Origin: Eutrigla gurnardus
Lineage: Eukaryota > Chordata > Actinopteri > Perciformes > Triglidae
DNA: 64,000 nucleotides
NCBI GenBank assembly: GCA_963514095.1
Contig: OY741280.1
Span: 22,367,657-22,431,656, forward strand
Direction of reading: 5' to 3'
Position numbers and translations under genes: made by a program. Of the stretch, positions 34,237-45,502 are shown in pieces; the stretch's first letter is position 1, and each line of letters starts with the position of its first letter. The notes under the pieces are model-generated. The model saw only the letters and a list, made by a program, of their open reading frames with translations, searched no databases and was not told where the DNA came from.

Positions 34237-34559
34237 TAATATAATATCGTGAGCCAGTGGCTATATTTAGTGCAAAACGCCATGGCAACGAGTACCACCA
34301 CCAGCACACATGTTGCCAAAAGCAAGAGAGATCAAGATTTTACAGCATGTTGCTCTACTTTTGAAGCCAACAGAACAAACTTGTTTAAAGGACATTACAC
34401 TGACTTCAAAAGGAAAGACAGTTCCCACAATGTGACTGTGTAAATATAGGAAGTGGATGTAGTCATCATGATCTCACTCTGTGATTTGTGGACTCTGGTT
34501 TTGAACCCTTTATGGCCTATTTTACTCTAAGTGAACCAATAATTTACTGAATGAACTGA
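34237..34559. other. Spacer between two repeat copies, nothing recognised
   Basis: Contains a short open frame (34249-34443) without recognisable features. Confidence 0.5.
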
Positions 34560-34925
34560 ATGTTGTAAAACTTGCGATCAAGACCATAAACTCATGTGTC
34601 CAATGATCAAAGTGAGAAGTCATTTTCTCAAGCAATCAGACTTCTTTTTGCATTCAGGAGTTGCCCCCTGATGGCCAGCGGAGGTAATGCAATTTTAAAG
34701 GCACTTCAGTTTCGGCTTCACTATTCAGAACTGGATGTTGCCGCTTGGGAAGGGAAGACAGGTATGTGGTTCTTGGCCAGGGAACCCTGCAGTCATTTTC
34801 TCATAGACTTCAGTGCAATGTGACTTATTTTTGCAACCAGAGGAGTCACCCCCTGATGGCCAGCAATGGTAATGCAAGTTAAAGGCACTTCAACTTTGGC
34901 TTCATTTTTCAGAATCGAAGGATGC
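34560..34925 (+). repeat. Dispersed fish repeat, copy C, diverged, with partial duplication
   Basis: ACCATAAACTCATGT, GAGTTGCCCCCTGATGGCCA and AAGGCACTTCAGTTTCGGCT match the copy A backbone. The second half (CATAGACTTC, AGGAGTCACCCCCTGATGGC, AAGGCACTTCAACTTTGGC) repeats at about 34800-34915. Orientation is opposite to copy B. Confidence 0.7.
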
Positions 34926-34948
34926 CGTCTGGTGTGACTCATGTCCCC

Positions 34949-34949
34949 A

Positions 34950-35013
<64 letters not shown>
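34949..35013. repeat. (CA)n microsatellite
   Basis: Perfect CA run of about 32 units, immediately after repeat copy C. Confidence 0.97.
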
Positions 35014-35015
<2 letters not shown>

Positions 35016-35999
35016 GTAGCCAGAAGGAATCACTCCACCCTGTATGTTCAGCTGCCCTGTCAAGTCCCCATCCAGCCAAGTGCCCGCCCATCTGTTGAAG
35101 CTAAGACAGCATGCAAATCTCCACCGGAGAGCAAATGTTCTATCAAACGATGAAAACCATCTGCATGCACAAACAGGGACTTTCAGATGCTTCCTGGGGC
35201 CCCTGGGGGCCTTCGGGGCATGTATATATACATGCACCTCCCTGCAATGCTCCGTACAACTGATGCAAGACGCAGCCTCGTCCTCTATGGACTTCCTCGC
35301 AACTTAATGCATTGCCATTTTCATCCAACTACGAGATGCTTTTTACAGTAATTGAGTTAAATGACTTAATCCATTTTGTTCCCGTTTGCAGGCAGAAACT
35401 ATATTTAGCCGCAGGTTTGTTTGTTGGGTTTTTTTTTCAAGGAACTGTAGCTTTTAAAGAAAATTGGCTCATCAACTTCAATCACAAATAGACTGAAAGC
35501 TTTAAGGAGACGGGGGGATAATGCATTTCTTTACACTAAGTACTGCTGGCAAGAAAGCCGCTTCGAGCCCCTTTAACAGGCCAGGAAATAGCATTTAGTG
35601 TACTTATATAGAAAGGTACAGGCTGGGAGAAATGATTAGCAACAGACATTTTAAATCAAAGCCTGGCTGAGGAGTTAGTGTCAATGTGAGCACTTTGGGG
35701 AACAAGGCATGCCATGTTTATATAAGAAGCACATAATGCTGCTGTTGAAGGTGTAAGCAGTCACGTGATCATCTATTAGCGGGATGCACTTATGCAAATG
35801 TAGTCATTTTTATGGATCAGACATTGTCTACTATACTTTAAAGTTTGATCCTGGGGAACAAGATCACGTGGGAATATTAGATTTAACCAATTAGAAGAAT
35901 CTGTGTTAATATGGTAATTACCGTAAAAAAAAACAAAAAGACGCACTGATGAATTGGTTGCTCATTCCTGCAGCATGCCCAAATAAAAAACCCTGATGT
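35014..35999. other. Non-coding, nothing recognised
   Basis: Frames here are short and partly shadows of the CA run. AT-rich toward the end. Confidence 0.5.
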
Positions 36000-36330
36000 G
36001 AGAGTGTGCGCGTGCATGTGCGCGCGCGTGTGTGTGTGAGTGAGGATGCTGAGGGGCGTAGCAGCGCTGTGCCCCTCATGGTCAACGGAATCATAAACGC
36101 CTCTCATCGGCTGGGAGCGGAGGATAACGCACGGACGTGCACTCACCTGTTCTCATTTAAGAAAAGACACGGCGTGAGGTTGCCAGTTTGGAGCTGGTGT
36201 CCTCCCCTTGAATTGGACCCTTTAAGCTGCGGACCGGGCTGATCCGCTCGCTCTTCGTTCTCCCTCCGCGGAGCAGACACCGCAGCGCAGCGCACGGAGA
36301 TAACGGGGCTTCGCACGCAGCCACTCTGAA
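36000..36330 (+). promoter_or_regulatory. GC/CpG-rich candidate promoter and non-coding first exon of an unidentified gene
   Basis: CpG density rises sharply in 36005-36380 against AT-rich flanks. A GCGCGCGTGTGTGTGTGAGTGAG stretch (from about 36023) is followed by a purine/GC-rich leader. A consensus-like donor CTCTGAA/GTGAGTATG lies at 36330/36331, with weak TATA-like CATTTAAG (about 36155) and CTTTAAGC (about 36219) upstream. No ATG frame with recognisable protein continues to the donor, so the exon would be 5' UTR. Plus-strand orientation is inferred from the donor. Confidence 0.4.
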
Positions 36331-36714
36331 GTGAGTATGTCGCTCCCGTTAAACGGCACCGCCGCGTCCTCATCACGGCGTTTTAACGTCGCACATGGAG
36401 GCTTTAAAAGTCGGCTGACCAAGTGTTGCACTTTAACTTTCTTCTGCAAAAACAAAACAAAATAATGCTCAAATATGAAGATGTGTTACAGAAAGCAACA
36501 GGATGCTTTTTGTTGTCTTGGGGATTAGTTTTGATGTTGAAACAACAATATTTCTATAATTCATATATACTTGCTTTTTCCACTTCTCATATTTGTGCAG
36601 GTTTCTGTAGATTGTGTTTGATATTCTCTTTACTCAGAGAGAGAGAGAAAAGAAGAAGAAGCAACTTCTTCTTTTCTGGGGTCGGTTTTGATGTCTTGGC
36701 ATTTGTGTGGTGGT

Positions 36715-36731
36715 GGGGGGGGGGGGGGGGG
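36715..36731 (+). repeat. G17 homopolymer
   Basis: Uninterrupted G run after TGGTGGT. Confidence 0.95.
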
Positions 36732-36849
36732 CTCTGCGGGTTAACTCCTGCACAGCTCAGCTTTTCTGACTTCAAAAAAAGACCACATTCACCATGCACT
36801 GTGTTCAGCCGTGGACTTGAGCAACTGTTGAACACGGCAGCAGATGGTT

Positions 36850-37125
36850 GTGCTGGAGAGTAGAGATATGTGTGCCGAAGAGTAGAGATATATACCGGAG
36901 AGTAGAGATATCTTTGCCATAGAGATATATGTGCTGGAGAGTAGAGATATCTTCCTGAGACTAGAGATATATTTTCCAGAGAGTAGAGATATGTGTGCTG
37001 GAGAGTAGATCTGTGCCAGAGAGTAGAGATATATGTGCTGGAGAGTAGAGATATGTGCCAGAGAGTGGAGATATCTTTGCCAGAGAGTAGAGATATCGTT
37101 GCCAGAGAGCAGAGATATCTGTGGC
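36850..37125. repeat. Irregular minisatellite, unit about 20-24 bp (GAGAGTAGAGATAT)
   Basis: About 12 degenerate units with core GAGTAGAGATAT and variable tails (GTGCTG, CTTTGCCA, GTGCCA). Unit length varies, indicating an old array. Confidence 0.9.
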
Positions 37126-40100
37126 GTACTCAGTAGTGTGTTTTGGTCTCATTTAATAAAGCAACGCGTTGCTCTGACAGCAATCCTTTTAATTAGTTGT
37201 AAGCATTAATGACTCTGTGTTGTGGTTAGCCAGCCTGATGTCCCGGCGTGGGGGAACTCGCAGGTTTAACGGTTCTGCGTTGTGTATTTTGCATGAAGAC
37301 GACACCTCATTTGCTAAGGAGTCTGAGGCTGCTGGTTAATTTCCCACTTAAAGCTCTCCTCGCCATTATAAATAATAAGCAAGTGGAAGGCATTAGCTCA
37401 GCCGGCTCGGATCAGATTGGATGGCGTGACCTTGGAGGGGGGGTTAGAGAGGAGGGTGGCAGGGATGGGTGACGGGGTGCTCTGGTGGCATCCATTATCA
37501 AGGAACCCAATTACATCTGGGAATTGTAGCTGCCATCAGCAATTGTCATTTGTAAAAAGAGAGAGCGAGAGAGAGGGGAGCTATTTTGAGAGAAATGTCA
37601 GCTGTTTAAAACATCACAATTTAAAAGATCAGAATGATTCTTCTGACAGGAAGTCCTCGTTTTTTAACAATAGACCCGCGTTAGAAGCAATGAGTCACTC
37701 TGAATCATGGCAACTGCCGGCCAGATGAATGACACGCTGCAAAAGGAAGAAAAAACAAGTCTGATGAAACTGCAGTCGCAGCCGCCGTTTCCACTTCAAA
37801 GCACGCCGCAGCGAACAGGAAACACAAGGGGGCGCCGAACGTCTCCTTCAAAGTTCGCTCGAGTCCCTAACGACCCAACTTTAGGTTTTTTAAAGATGTT
37901 CCCTCCGAGGTTTTATTTCTTAAGTCGGCGTCGAGCTGTACTCTAATCAGTTATTCTGCGCCGCCATTCAGACTCCCAGCTCCAGACAAGAGGAATCCCC
38001 CCCCGCCGCTCGCCACAGACCCCCATGGCACCCTTTATAAGTATAACGAAATCAGGGAAACGAGGCTGGGGTAGCAGCGGCGAGGGAACATTAGCGGCCC
38101 CTCGGGGTCGGAGGTAGTCTGCATGCGTCTCCGGCGTGTAACCGTATATATCTCACTAATAGTTGGCGTCTTAAGTTCAGGCCTCTCGGCTCCGTCACAC
38201 GTTGTCTTTTTTTTCCTTCGCAGTTTTCCCCTCGGACTTCTCCCTGCCTTTTTGATTTGCCCTCTGTTTCCACTTAACAGTCCTGGCTGTATTCCAAGAA
38301 ACACCTCAGCACCATTCTCTTTTTTCTCTCTCAAGCATGAGCAGACTTCTTATCCCGGCACACGCATACATGGCTTTTTACTTTACGTACCTCAGAGTAT
38401 CTTTGCTGCAGGTTGCAAAGGTTATCCGAGATGATTACAAAAACAAAAAAAAGGACAATTTAAACAGAGAGCCGTCCTGTGATTGCTTGTCTTTTTCCCC
38501 CACAAGTGCAATCAGACACATCACTCCTGCAATTAAGGCTCGTCGGATTTAGCGAGTGGCTCTTTATCTGCGACCGTTTGCCTGATAGTACTTATTGGCC
38601 GGCGTTTGGAGGAGCGGATGGAAGGAGGGAATCCACAGCTGCTGCTTTTTTAAACGGGGATGGATGCATTATGTGAAAACATACTGTAGTGTGCAAGCAG
38701 ATGGTTCCTTGGTGGCTAACCTCAGATACACCACCACACGTCTCCATATCACATGCGTCCACCTTTGTGTTTCCAGATGACGGACACACAACCGCCCTTG
38801 GCTCTCTTTTCATTATTTTGTCTCATCTCCGTCCCTAATGCTTTCCTGGTCGGGCTGAGAGTGTGCATCACCCCCTTCTGAATCTTTCCATTCTCTTTTT
38901 TATCGGCGTGTTGACAGGCCGGTGGCATCCACGACCTTGTCAGGACGAATGTCTTCATTCTGTACCTCGAAAATCACCTACACAAGATGTACGCTGTCGC
39001 TTCGCTGTGAGGATCAGCGTAGACGTCCCCGCATGTCGTCTTGTTATTTGCCGACAGCGAGACAGAAAGAATGTCAGAAGGTTTTGACATGTGGAGGGGT
39101 TTTATTTGAAGGAGAGGCTAATTGTTATGGCTCGGAGCTCCATTGTTAATTAGAAGTTATCTTGGGCAGCGCTCACACGGTCGCCGCTCTTAATTGGCAG
39201 TCGAAGCTGCGCGCCACCTGGCCGAGCCTTTAACTCGCCAGGTGCTCCCAGCGAAGAACCGTCGGCCTTGGCATTATGTGAGCATGACCTCCTGAAAGAG
39301 GAGAGTAGGAAGAAGGAAAAGAACAAAAAAAACGCAGCAATTGAAGTTTATTTCGTGTTCTGCAGCCGAGCAAGTGAAAAACAGCACTGAGAGAAATTAG
39401 TGCAATCTTTTTCACACGTCACTAAATATCACACCTCTTTGTTTCACAGTTTCTAAAAACCGCAGGGGGGTTTGTGAGGTGGCAGAAAATCAACACTGGG
39501 CAGGTTTGTTTACTGGTGCATTCTGGGGGGAAAAATATGAACAGCATCAGAAAAGGTTTGGATAAGAGTTTGATCCGGCATCGCTGTATCGAAGGTAAGA
39601 TGAAGGATGGTGGGGTCACTCAAGTCGAGTCTCATTCTCCCGAAACAGAATCCACGGTAAGTCTTCCGTGACCCTCATGGATCCGGGGCTAACTGGTCCA
39701 AGACCACGGGAATCAGAACGTTTGGCCCAGACAGGTGCCGCCGGGCGAACGGCCACAAACAAACCTCTTCATAAAAAAGAAATGTGCCTCGCATCGGCGT
39801 GCTCCGGAGGACAATAGACCTTTCACCACCACAAAGTCAAAAGCGCTGTGTTGCCTCTCGCTCTGCTCCGGCATCCTGCAACTTCACACTAATTCCCAAA
39901 TGTGTCGTCCCCTTTGTTCTCCCATCACAATGGGGGAGTCTGAAATGTTTTTCGGTGCCAGAACGTTGCAGCAGAACAGAGGACGATCGGGATCGGTGTG
40001 ATTTCCAGTCGCTTGCCGTTTATATGTATTTTTTTTCTTTTCCAGGAAACTGTTGTGTTTTTGGCCCAGGGCTCTGGCAGCATGTGTTTGTCTCATTCCA

Positions 40101-43054
40101 GCCTACACGAACCGCATACACAATACAACACGTACGGCTCGTGTTCAATCAGCAATTCAGCAGCAGCAACGAGGAATAACCAAGTTCGAAATGACAATTA
40201 AGAAATAACAAAAAAAATGACTGCCGCGTACCGACTAATCATAATAAACAGGCTATAATTACTGCAGAATCATGACTTTCCCCCTTAATGCTCCACTGCT
40301 ACAATTCTATCGTTAATAACAGTTCATTAATTAAACATGCTATGGAAAAACAGCGGAGAGGACTTCTCCTTGACTGGAGTTCCAGAGTGAATAGCTTAAT
40401 TTTTGCTCCGGAGGTCATTCCAGGAATAATGAGCAGGAGAAAATGTAAATACTTCCTCTTTGCTTCACCGCCGGTGGCGTTTAGAAATACCTGAGACAAG
40501 CCAAATTTTTATATTCAGCCACATAATGAGCTGTTTATTTTCATACAAGCAGGAGTGGGGTGGGGAAAAAGATGTTACTGCTTTGTCCAAAAGTGAAGAA
40601 AAAATAATTACAAGTTTAAAAAAGAGTTTAAACATCTAAAACCACTTTCCTGTAAAAGAAATAATTTGACATTTTCTGAATTACAGCGGAAGCAACTGAT
40701 GATAATCACATCAGAATTTCCAGATGTTTTGCATCGACAGAAAAGTAACGCAACACTATTTACTGACTTTTATCGACAGTGCAGCTGTTCCAGATGCGTT
40801 TTCACACGGTCGTACCGTTACTCACCAAGGTTTTGCTCAAGGGGGTCGACCGTTATCAATCACCGGACTAGGTCGGCTTCCACCACAGGTGCTTCCCCCC
40901 CGCGCCCATTCATTACCCATCTCCATCCCTAGCAGCCATGACTGTTCCTCGTCTGTTTGAGTAGACGAGACAAGGTTGCCTGAGGAACACCCGGGTTTCG
41001 CCGCTGCATCTCATCAGCTTTCCAGGAGTTTTTCATTGAAAGAAGATTCCCTTCTTTTCCCCTCAATGTTTCAATAGTCAGACAGAAGCAGACATGTTTA
41101 TCACGAGGCAAAGCATCATGGGAGTCAAGTTAAAAGATGAAATTACTGTTGTTTTTTCTACATGCACCATATTGACTGTCGGAAGAGTTCTTCCGATATA
41201 TATTTCCGATATCTGGTTTCACCGGTCCGGTTCGGTGTACGGGGCTAAACCGGTTTGATTTATGCAGATTTATGTTTTTTGTACTATTTATCTATTTTTA
41301 TACTTAGATTTTACAATGTTTGGCATTCTGTGGACAGCACCGAATACTTTCATTGGACAGGGAAACTCTTAGAATCTTGAATCTTGTAGTAGAAAAAACA
41401 ATAGTCATTGTAGCAAGAAGGTCGGGGTTGGATAGATGGGTCTAAAAAAAAAACAGGACTTTCACGCAGAAGGCCGATGTTTGAGTCTTTGATACCAAAC
41501 GTCAACGTTATTTTATCACACTTATTTTTATCTATAAGACGTTGCATTGATTAACATCATACCTGTTGACTGACCGGTGAGCTGGAAGCTGCTAAAATGT
41601 TTTTTGAAGCTGAGGGGGATTCAGTCATCATGTTAAAGGATATCGATTTTAGCTGATTTATGCACAGAAGTCAGACTCTCAGAATAAGGGGCTCCTATTC
41701 TAAAAGCTTTACCTCTCTCTCTTTCTCTGTGTATATTTATCTTCCACACATTCACATGTGTTTATAATACTGGGAATGAATCATCGCTCTAGACTACATA
41801 CGTGTGAAATCCCTGCACAATGTTGCCGTGACGACTCTCTCATTAGAACACGTGTTCGTTGGCTTCTACCGCGGTGATGAATAATTACCGTCTGCAGTAA
41901 TTCTGTAATCAGAGTTGAAGTACATCTGGCTGGCGTCTGCGTACACACCCCGGATATCAGAAGTCTACAGGCTCTGTCTAATTTTCTACTTTTCATTGCC
42001 TCCGAGGCTGAAATGAAAACCTATTAAATCAAACTTTTTTTTCCCTCTCCATTTTCATTTGGATAAGCCAAAATAATGAGCTAAAGGTAAAAAAAATAAA
42101 ACATGCCAAGCTGACAATGTGTTCAAGATGGGAAATGAAAAACTCCCTGCACTTTTTTTGCCTTTGATGACAACTGTGACCTTTTTTTTATTTGGATGAG
42201 GTTCGATCGTTTGTCCTCCCGTTCCTCTCTTCAGACTAAAAAATACTTTCTTCATCGTGAAGTGAAATAGCTCAGAAATGCTTCTAATACATCCTCTAAA
42301 ATGTATAATGTTGGATCGGGTCAAGGCCGTACATCCAAATCAGTATCGGGATCATCTCCAGGATGAAGGTCCTCCTTTTTCCCCCCAGCTGTCGGTTGAT
42401 GAAGCCTTGTGTTTCATTTGCTGTCAAGTTGAAAGATGGAACTCTTCTTTGACTTGAACATTGTGTTTTTGTTCCAGAGGGCAGTGGTGTTTTTTCCCCC
42501 AAAATAATATCTTGAAGCCATTTGTCTTCCGCTCTATTGCTGATAGCTCAGCCATGTAGCATCACACGGCACCAGCACACTTAAACGTTTAATTAGCCTC
42601 AATCAGTGTGCAACGCTCGCTATTTCAGAATATCTAGTAGTTCTTGGTATAGTCGTTAATTTGTTTGCCCGTCCGTTTATCTGGTCACTTCTCCATGACC
42701 GTCAGGGTCGTCAGGGGTCGTTATTTGGCACTGAAATGTCTTCGTGACACTCTGAACCATGGCCGTCCGCTCAGCCTCCTCTGAGCGCTGCCGGGGGATC
42801 GGTGGGAACGTCGTCGCCGCGTGTCCTTGGTTAAACATTTCTTCATTTTTCATGATGCAGTATCGCTCACAGACACTTCATGGGAGAACATAAGCTGTCG
42901 GGGCCGAACGATACGTTGAATTTATGTTAAAATCTGGATGTGAACGAGTGCAATATTTCAAAAAGCAGCTATTATAATGACCAACAAGCTAATTAGTGTC
43001 TCAAAAAACTGTAGGAAATTAAGTTTTTCTTCTTAACATTTTGATTAATACGCC
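37126..43054. other. Non-coding, no gene recognised
   Basis: No supported exon. The stretch 40200-40500 is AT-rich with several TTAAT/ATTAA cores and even composition (possible conserved element). Short frames (for example 39784-40179) lack features. Confidence 0.4.
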
Positions 43055-43225
43055 TGAGAGGTGCCTTTAGGGAGAGCCAGGCTAGCTGTTTCCCTCCGTT
43101 TCCAGTCTTTATGCTAAGCTAAACTAGCCGGCCGCTGGCTGTAGCTTCATATTCAACGTGCAGATAAAAGAGCGGCATCAATTTTTCTCCGTGATCATAA
43201 ACTCTCGGCAAGAGAAGCGAATCAA
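43055..43225 (+). repeat. Dispersed fish repeat (GGAGAGCCAGGCTAGCTGTT family)
   Basis: GGAGAGCCAGGCTAGCTGTT, CCAGTCTTTATGCTAAGCTA, GGCTGTAGCTTCATATTCA and CTCTCGGCAAGAGAAGCGAA are, from memory, parts of a high-copy teleost repeat. Only one copy is in the window and the class is unknown to me. Confidence 0.6.
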
Positions 43226-45082
43226 TGTGTTTGAATCCAGAGTCGTGTAGCTGCGTAGCGGTAGCGTTAGCTCAAGCAGCTAAAACTGTCAATCTGTGAC
43301 GCTGTATTTCGATAAATATAACCAGCTTTTGAATGTTATACTTAAATATTATTGAGGAATGTACCACCAATGTGAAGTAGTCCTCAACTGTGTTTTTTTT
43401 AGAAAACTAGTTCACTCGGAGGGTTTGAATCCCTAAAACAAATTATCTGTTGACGTTATCAGATTCTATTAATGTCGACACAAGATTAATTTGTCATTTA
43501 GTTTGGTACCAAATGAGTCTCAATTCATACAATGTAGACTAAAAAAATACAGGCCAGGGGTTTAATAGAGTAATGTGATGGAATAGCACAATATAATGCA
43601 GAAAATAATTGCTATTTAAACTGCAACATTGGCTCAAAGTCAAGTCTTTCAGGAATAAAGACCAACCAGTTCAAACTTGTCCGCCTCTCTGCATCATTTT
43701 GAGAGTCCGAGTGCGACTTCTCGTGTGATTAAAATGAACTGGATTTAATTTGAAGCCAATGTGGTCTTTCTGAAACCTAGCAAACATACAAATGAGCTTT
43801 TTCATCCCACGGACCAACACACGGTCTCATCCGTCAGGAGGAAACCTCCTGATCCTGCTGCTGGATCTCTCTGTGATTACAGTCTTCATTCATCCAGGCT
43901 GCCGAAACGGACCTGTGAATCTTATTATTTCCCTCCTTTAATCTCAACTTTTTAATGATTATAATAGCATACTTAAGCACTAGCTTTAATGAAAGTATTT
44001 AGGACCAACAGTTTATATTAAGTATCACAAATTACAGTGTCATTTTGGTGGAGACATAAAATATTAATGAGCACCAGTTAAAAAAAAGAAAAGAAAATGG
44101 AGATAATGAAGGATATCAAAGTAAATGATACTTCCAGTATGAGTTATCGGGATGAAGAAGACCAGGTACCTTCTCTATAAACACAATAACGTAATCATTG
44201 ATGTATGTTTAATGTTAAATATACAACATAATGTACTTTATATTTCTGCTTAACGACTGGTGTAATGTTGCTAGGGAACAAAACATGAAGCTTATGGTCT
44301 ATTTGAGAATGTAAATAGTTGGTTTATGTTTAGAAATATATGTATACTAAGAAACCGAGGTGCAATAATGTACAATATATTCTCAACAACATTTTTTTAC
44401 TGCAACTTCCAAGAGATCCAGGTATTTATTTGAAAATAAATGAAAACAAATACACCTTATGTTCCCCATTAACTGAAAAAACTTCTGCAGAGGTAATTTG
44501 AGTTGAGATAAATCTAAATTCCCAATTTTTTGTATATTTTGTGCATAATTAGTGTTGGGCTCCTGGGCGTCAGACGGACAGTGCCTCCAAATTACCAGCT
44601 GGTCACAAATTAACTACAGAATCTTGATGACACTGAAATCTGCCATTTTTCCATCCATCTCTGAATGTCTTGCGAGTCCAGTGGGTATGATCTCGCTGCA
44701 GGTCTTATCTGTGACGGGTGCAGCCAGAAAAACCCGCGTAGGGATTAGACGAGTCGAGAGTGAGATCGGGTTGACCTTTCACACAATGTTTGCACAGCCC
44801 GCGTTCAGAGAAAGCAACACATTAGCAGAACAGCAGCGGCAGCTCGAGTGCTCCGTCTCTTTCGACACAGGATGCCAAAAAAAAATGTGTTGGTGGGCCC
44901 CTAGTGACCCCCCACAACCTAAAACCTGTGCATAGTGCATTACAAGTCCCGGTTCCATTAACTCCATTATTCCAGCACAGCAAAATTGTATAAATACATA
45001 ATTATTATTACTTCTATGGTAATCAACGATGCTGTCCTTTAGTGGTGCACATTCTCAATCGGTCAAATCACCAAAAAGCGCC
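43226..45082. other. Non-coding, no gene recognised
   Basis: AT-rich. The 127-codon plus frame at 44552-44935 has no family signature, coiled pattern or splice context. Confidence 0.45.
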
Positions 45083-45502
45083 CTCATTCATCAATATCTT
45101 CTTAGGTCTTTTTCTTAAATTTCTTCTGAAGAAAGTTCCAGAGAAAAAGTCGGATTCACGACGCTTTCTTAAACCGTAGAAATGTTTGCAATCTTTGTTC
45201 TAATTGTGATGAATCCCCCGTCTTCTTAAATTGATGGTGCATTTCTCAATTGTTCCAATTAGCACATGTAAACGGCCCTGGCAATGCCCATAAAAGGGCA
45301 TGAGGCTGCAGGGGCCGTGAGAAGGAAATAAAGGAACGCGAAAAAATAAACTCTAAAGACGTTCGACAACGAGGACTCCAAACGTAAGAAAATCTTTAGT
45401 TGTGAAGCTTACTGAAGAACAAATCTCACGTAAGAAAACGCAGAATCTTGAGAGAGTGTTTTTAAGAAGAAATATTCCTCTTAAGAACTCTTGCTGAATG
45501 AG
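45083..45502. mobile_element. Probable non-autonomous DNA transposon with imperfect terminal inverted repeats
   Basis: Left end CTCATTCATCAATATCTTCT and the reverse complement of the right end, CTCATTCAGCAAGAGTTCTT, agree over most of the first 15-20 bases. Sub-terminal TTCTTAA and TTAAGAA motifs are repeated inward on both sides. GCC flanks both ends, a possible but weak 3-bp duplication. No transposase frame. The superfamily is not clear. Confidence 0.5.

Noticed and set aside
44552..44935. 127-codon plus-strand frame
   Set aside because: No recognisable motif, no splice or promoter context.
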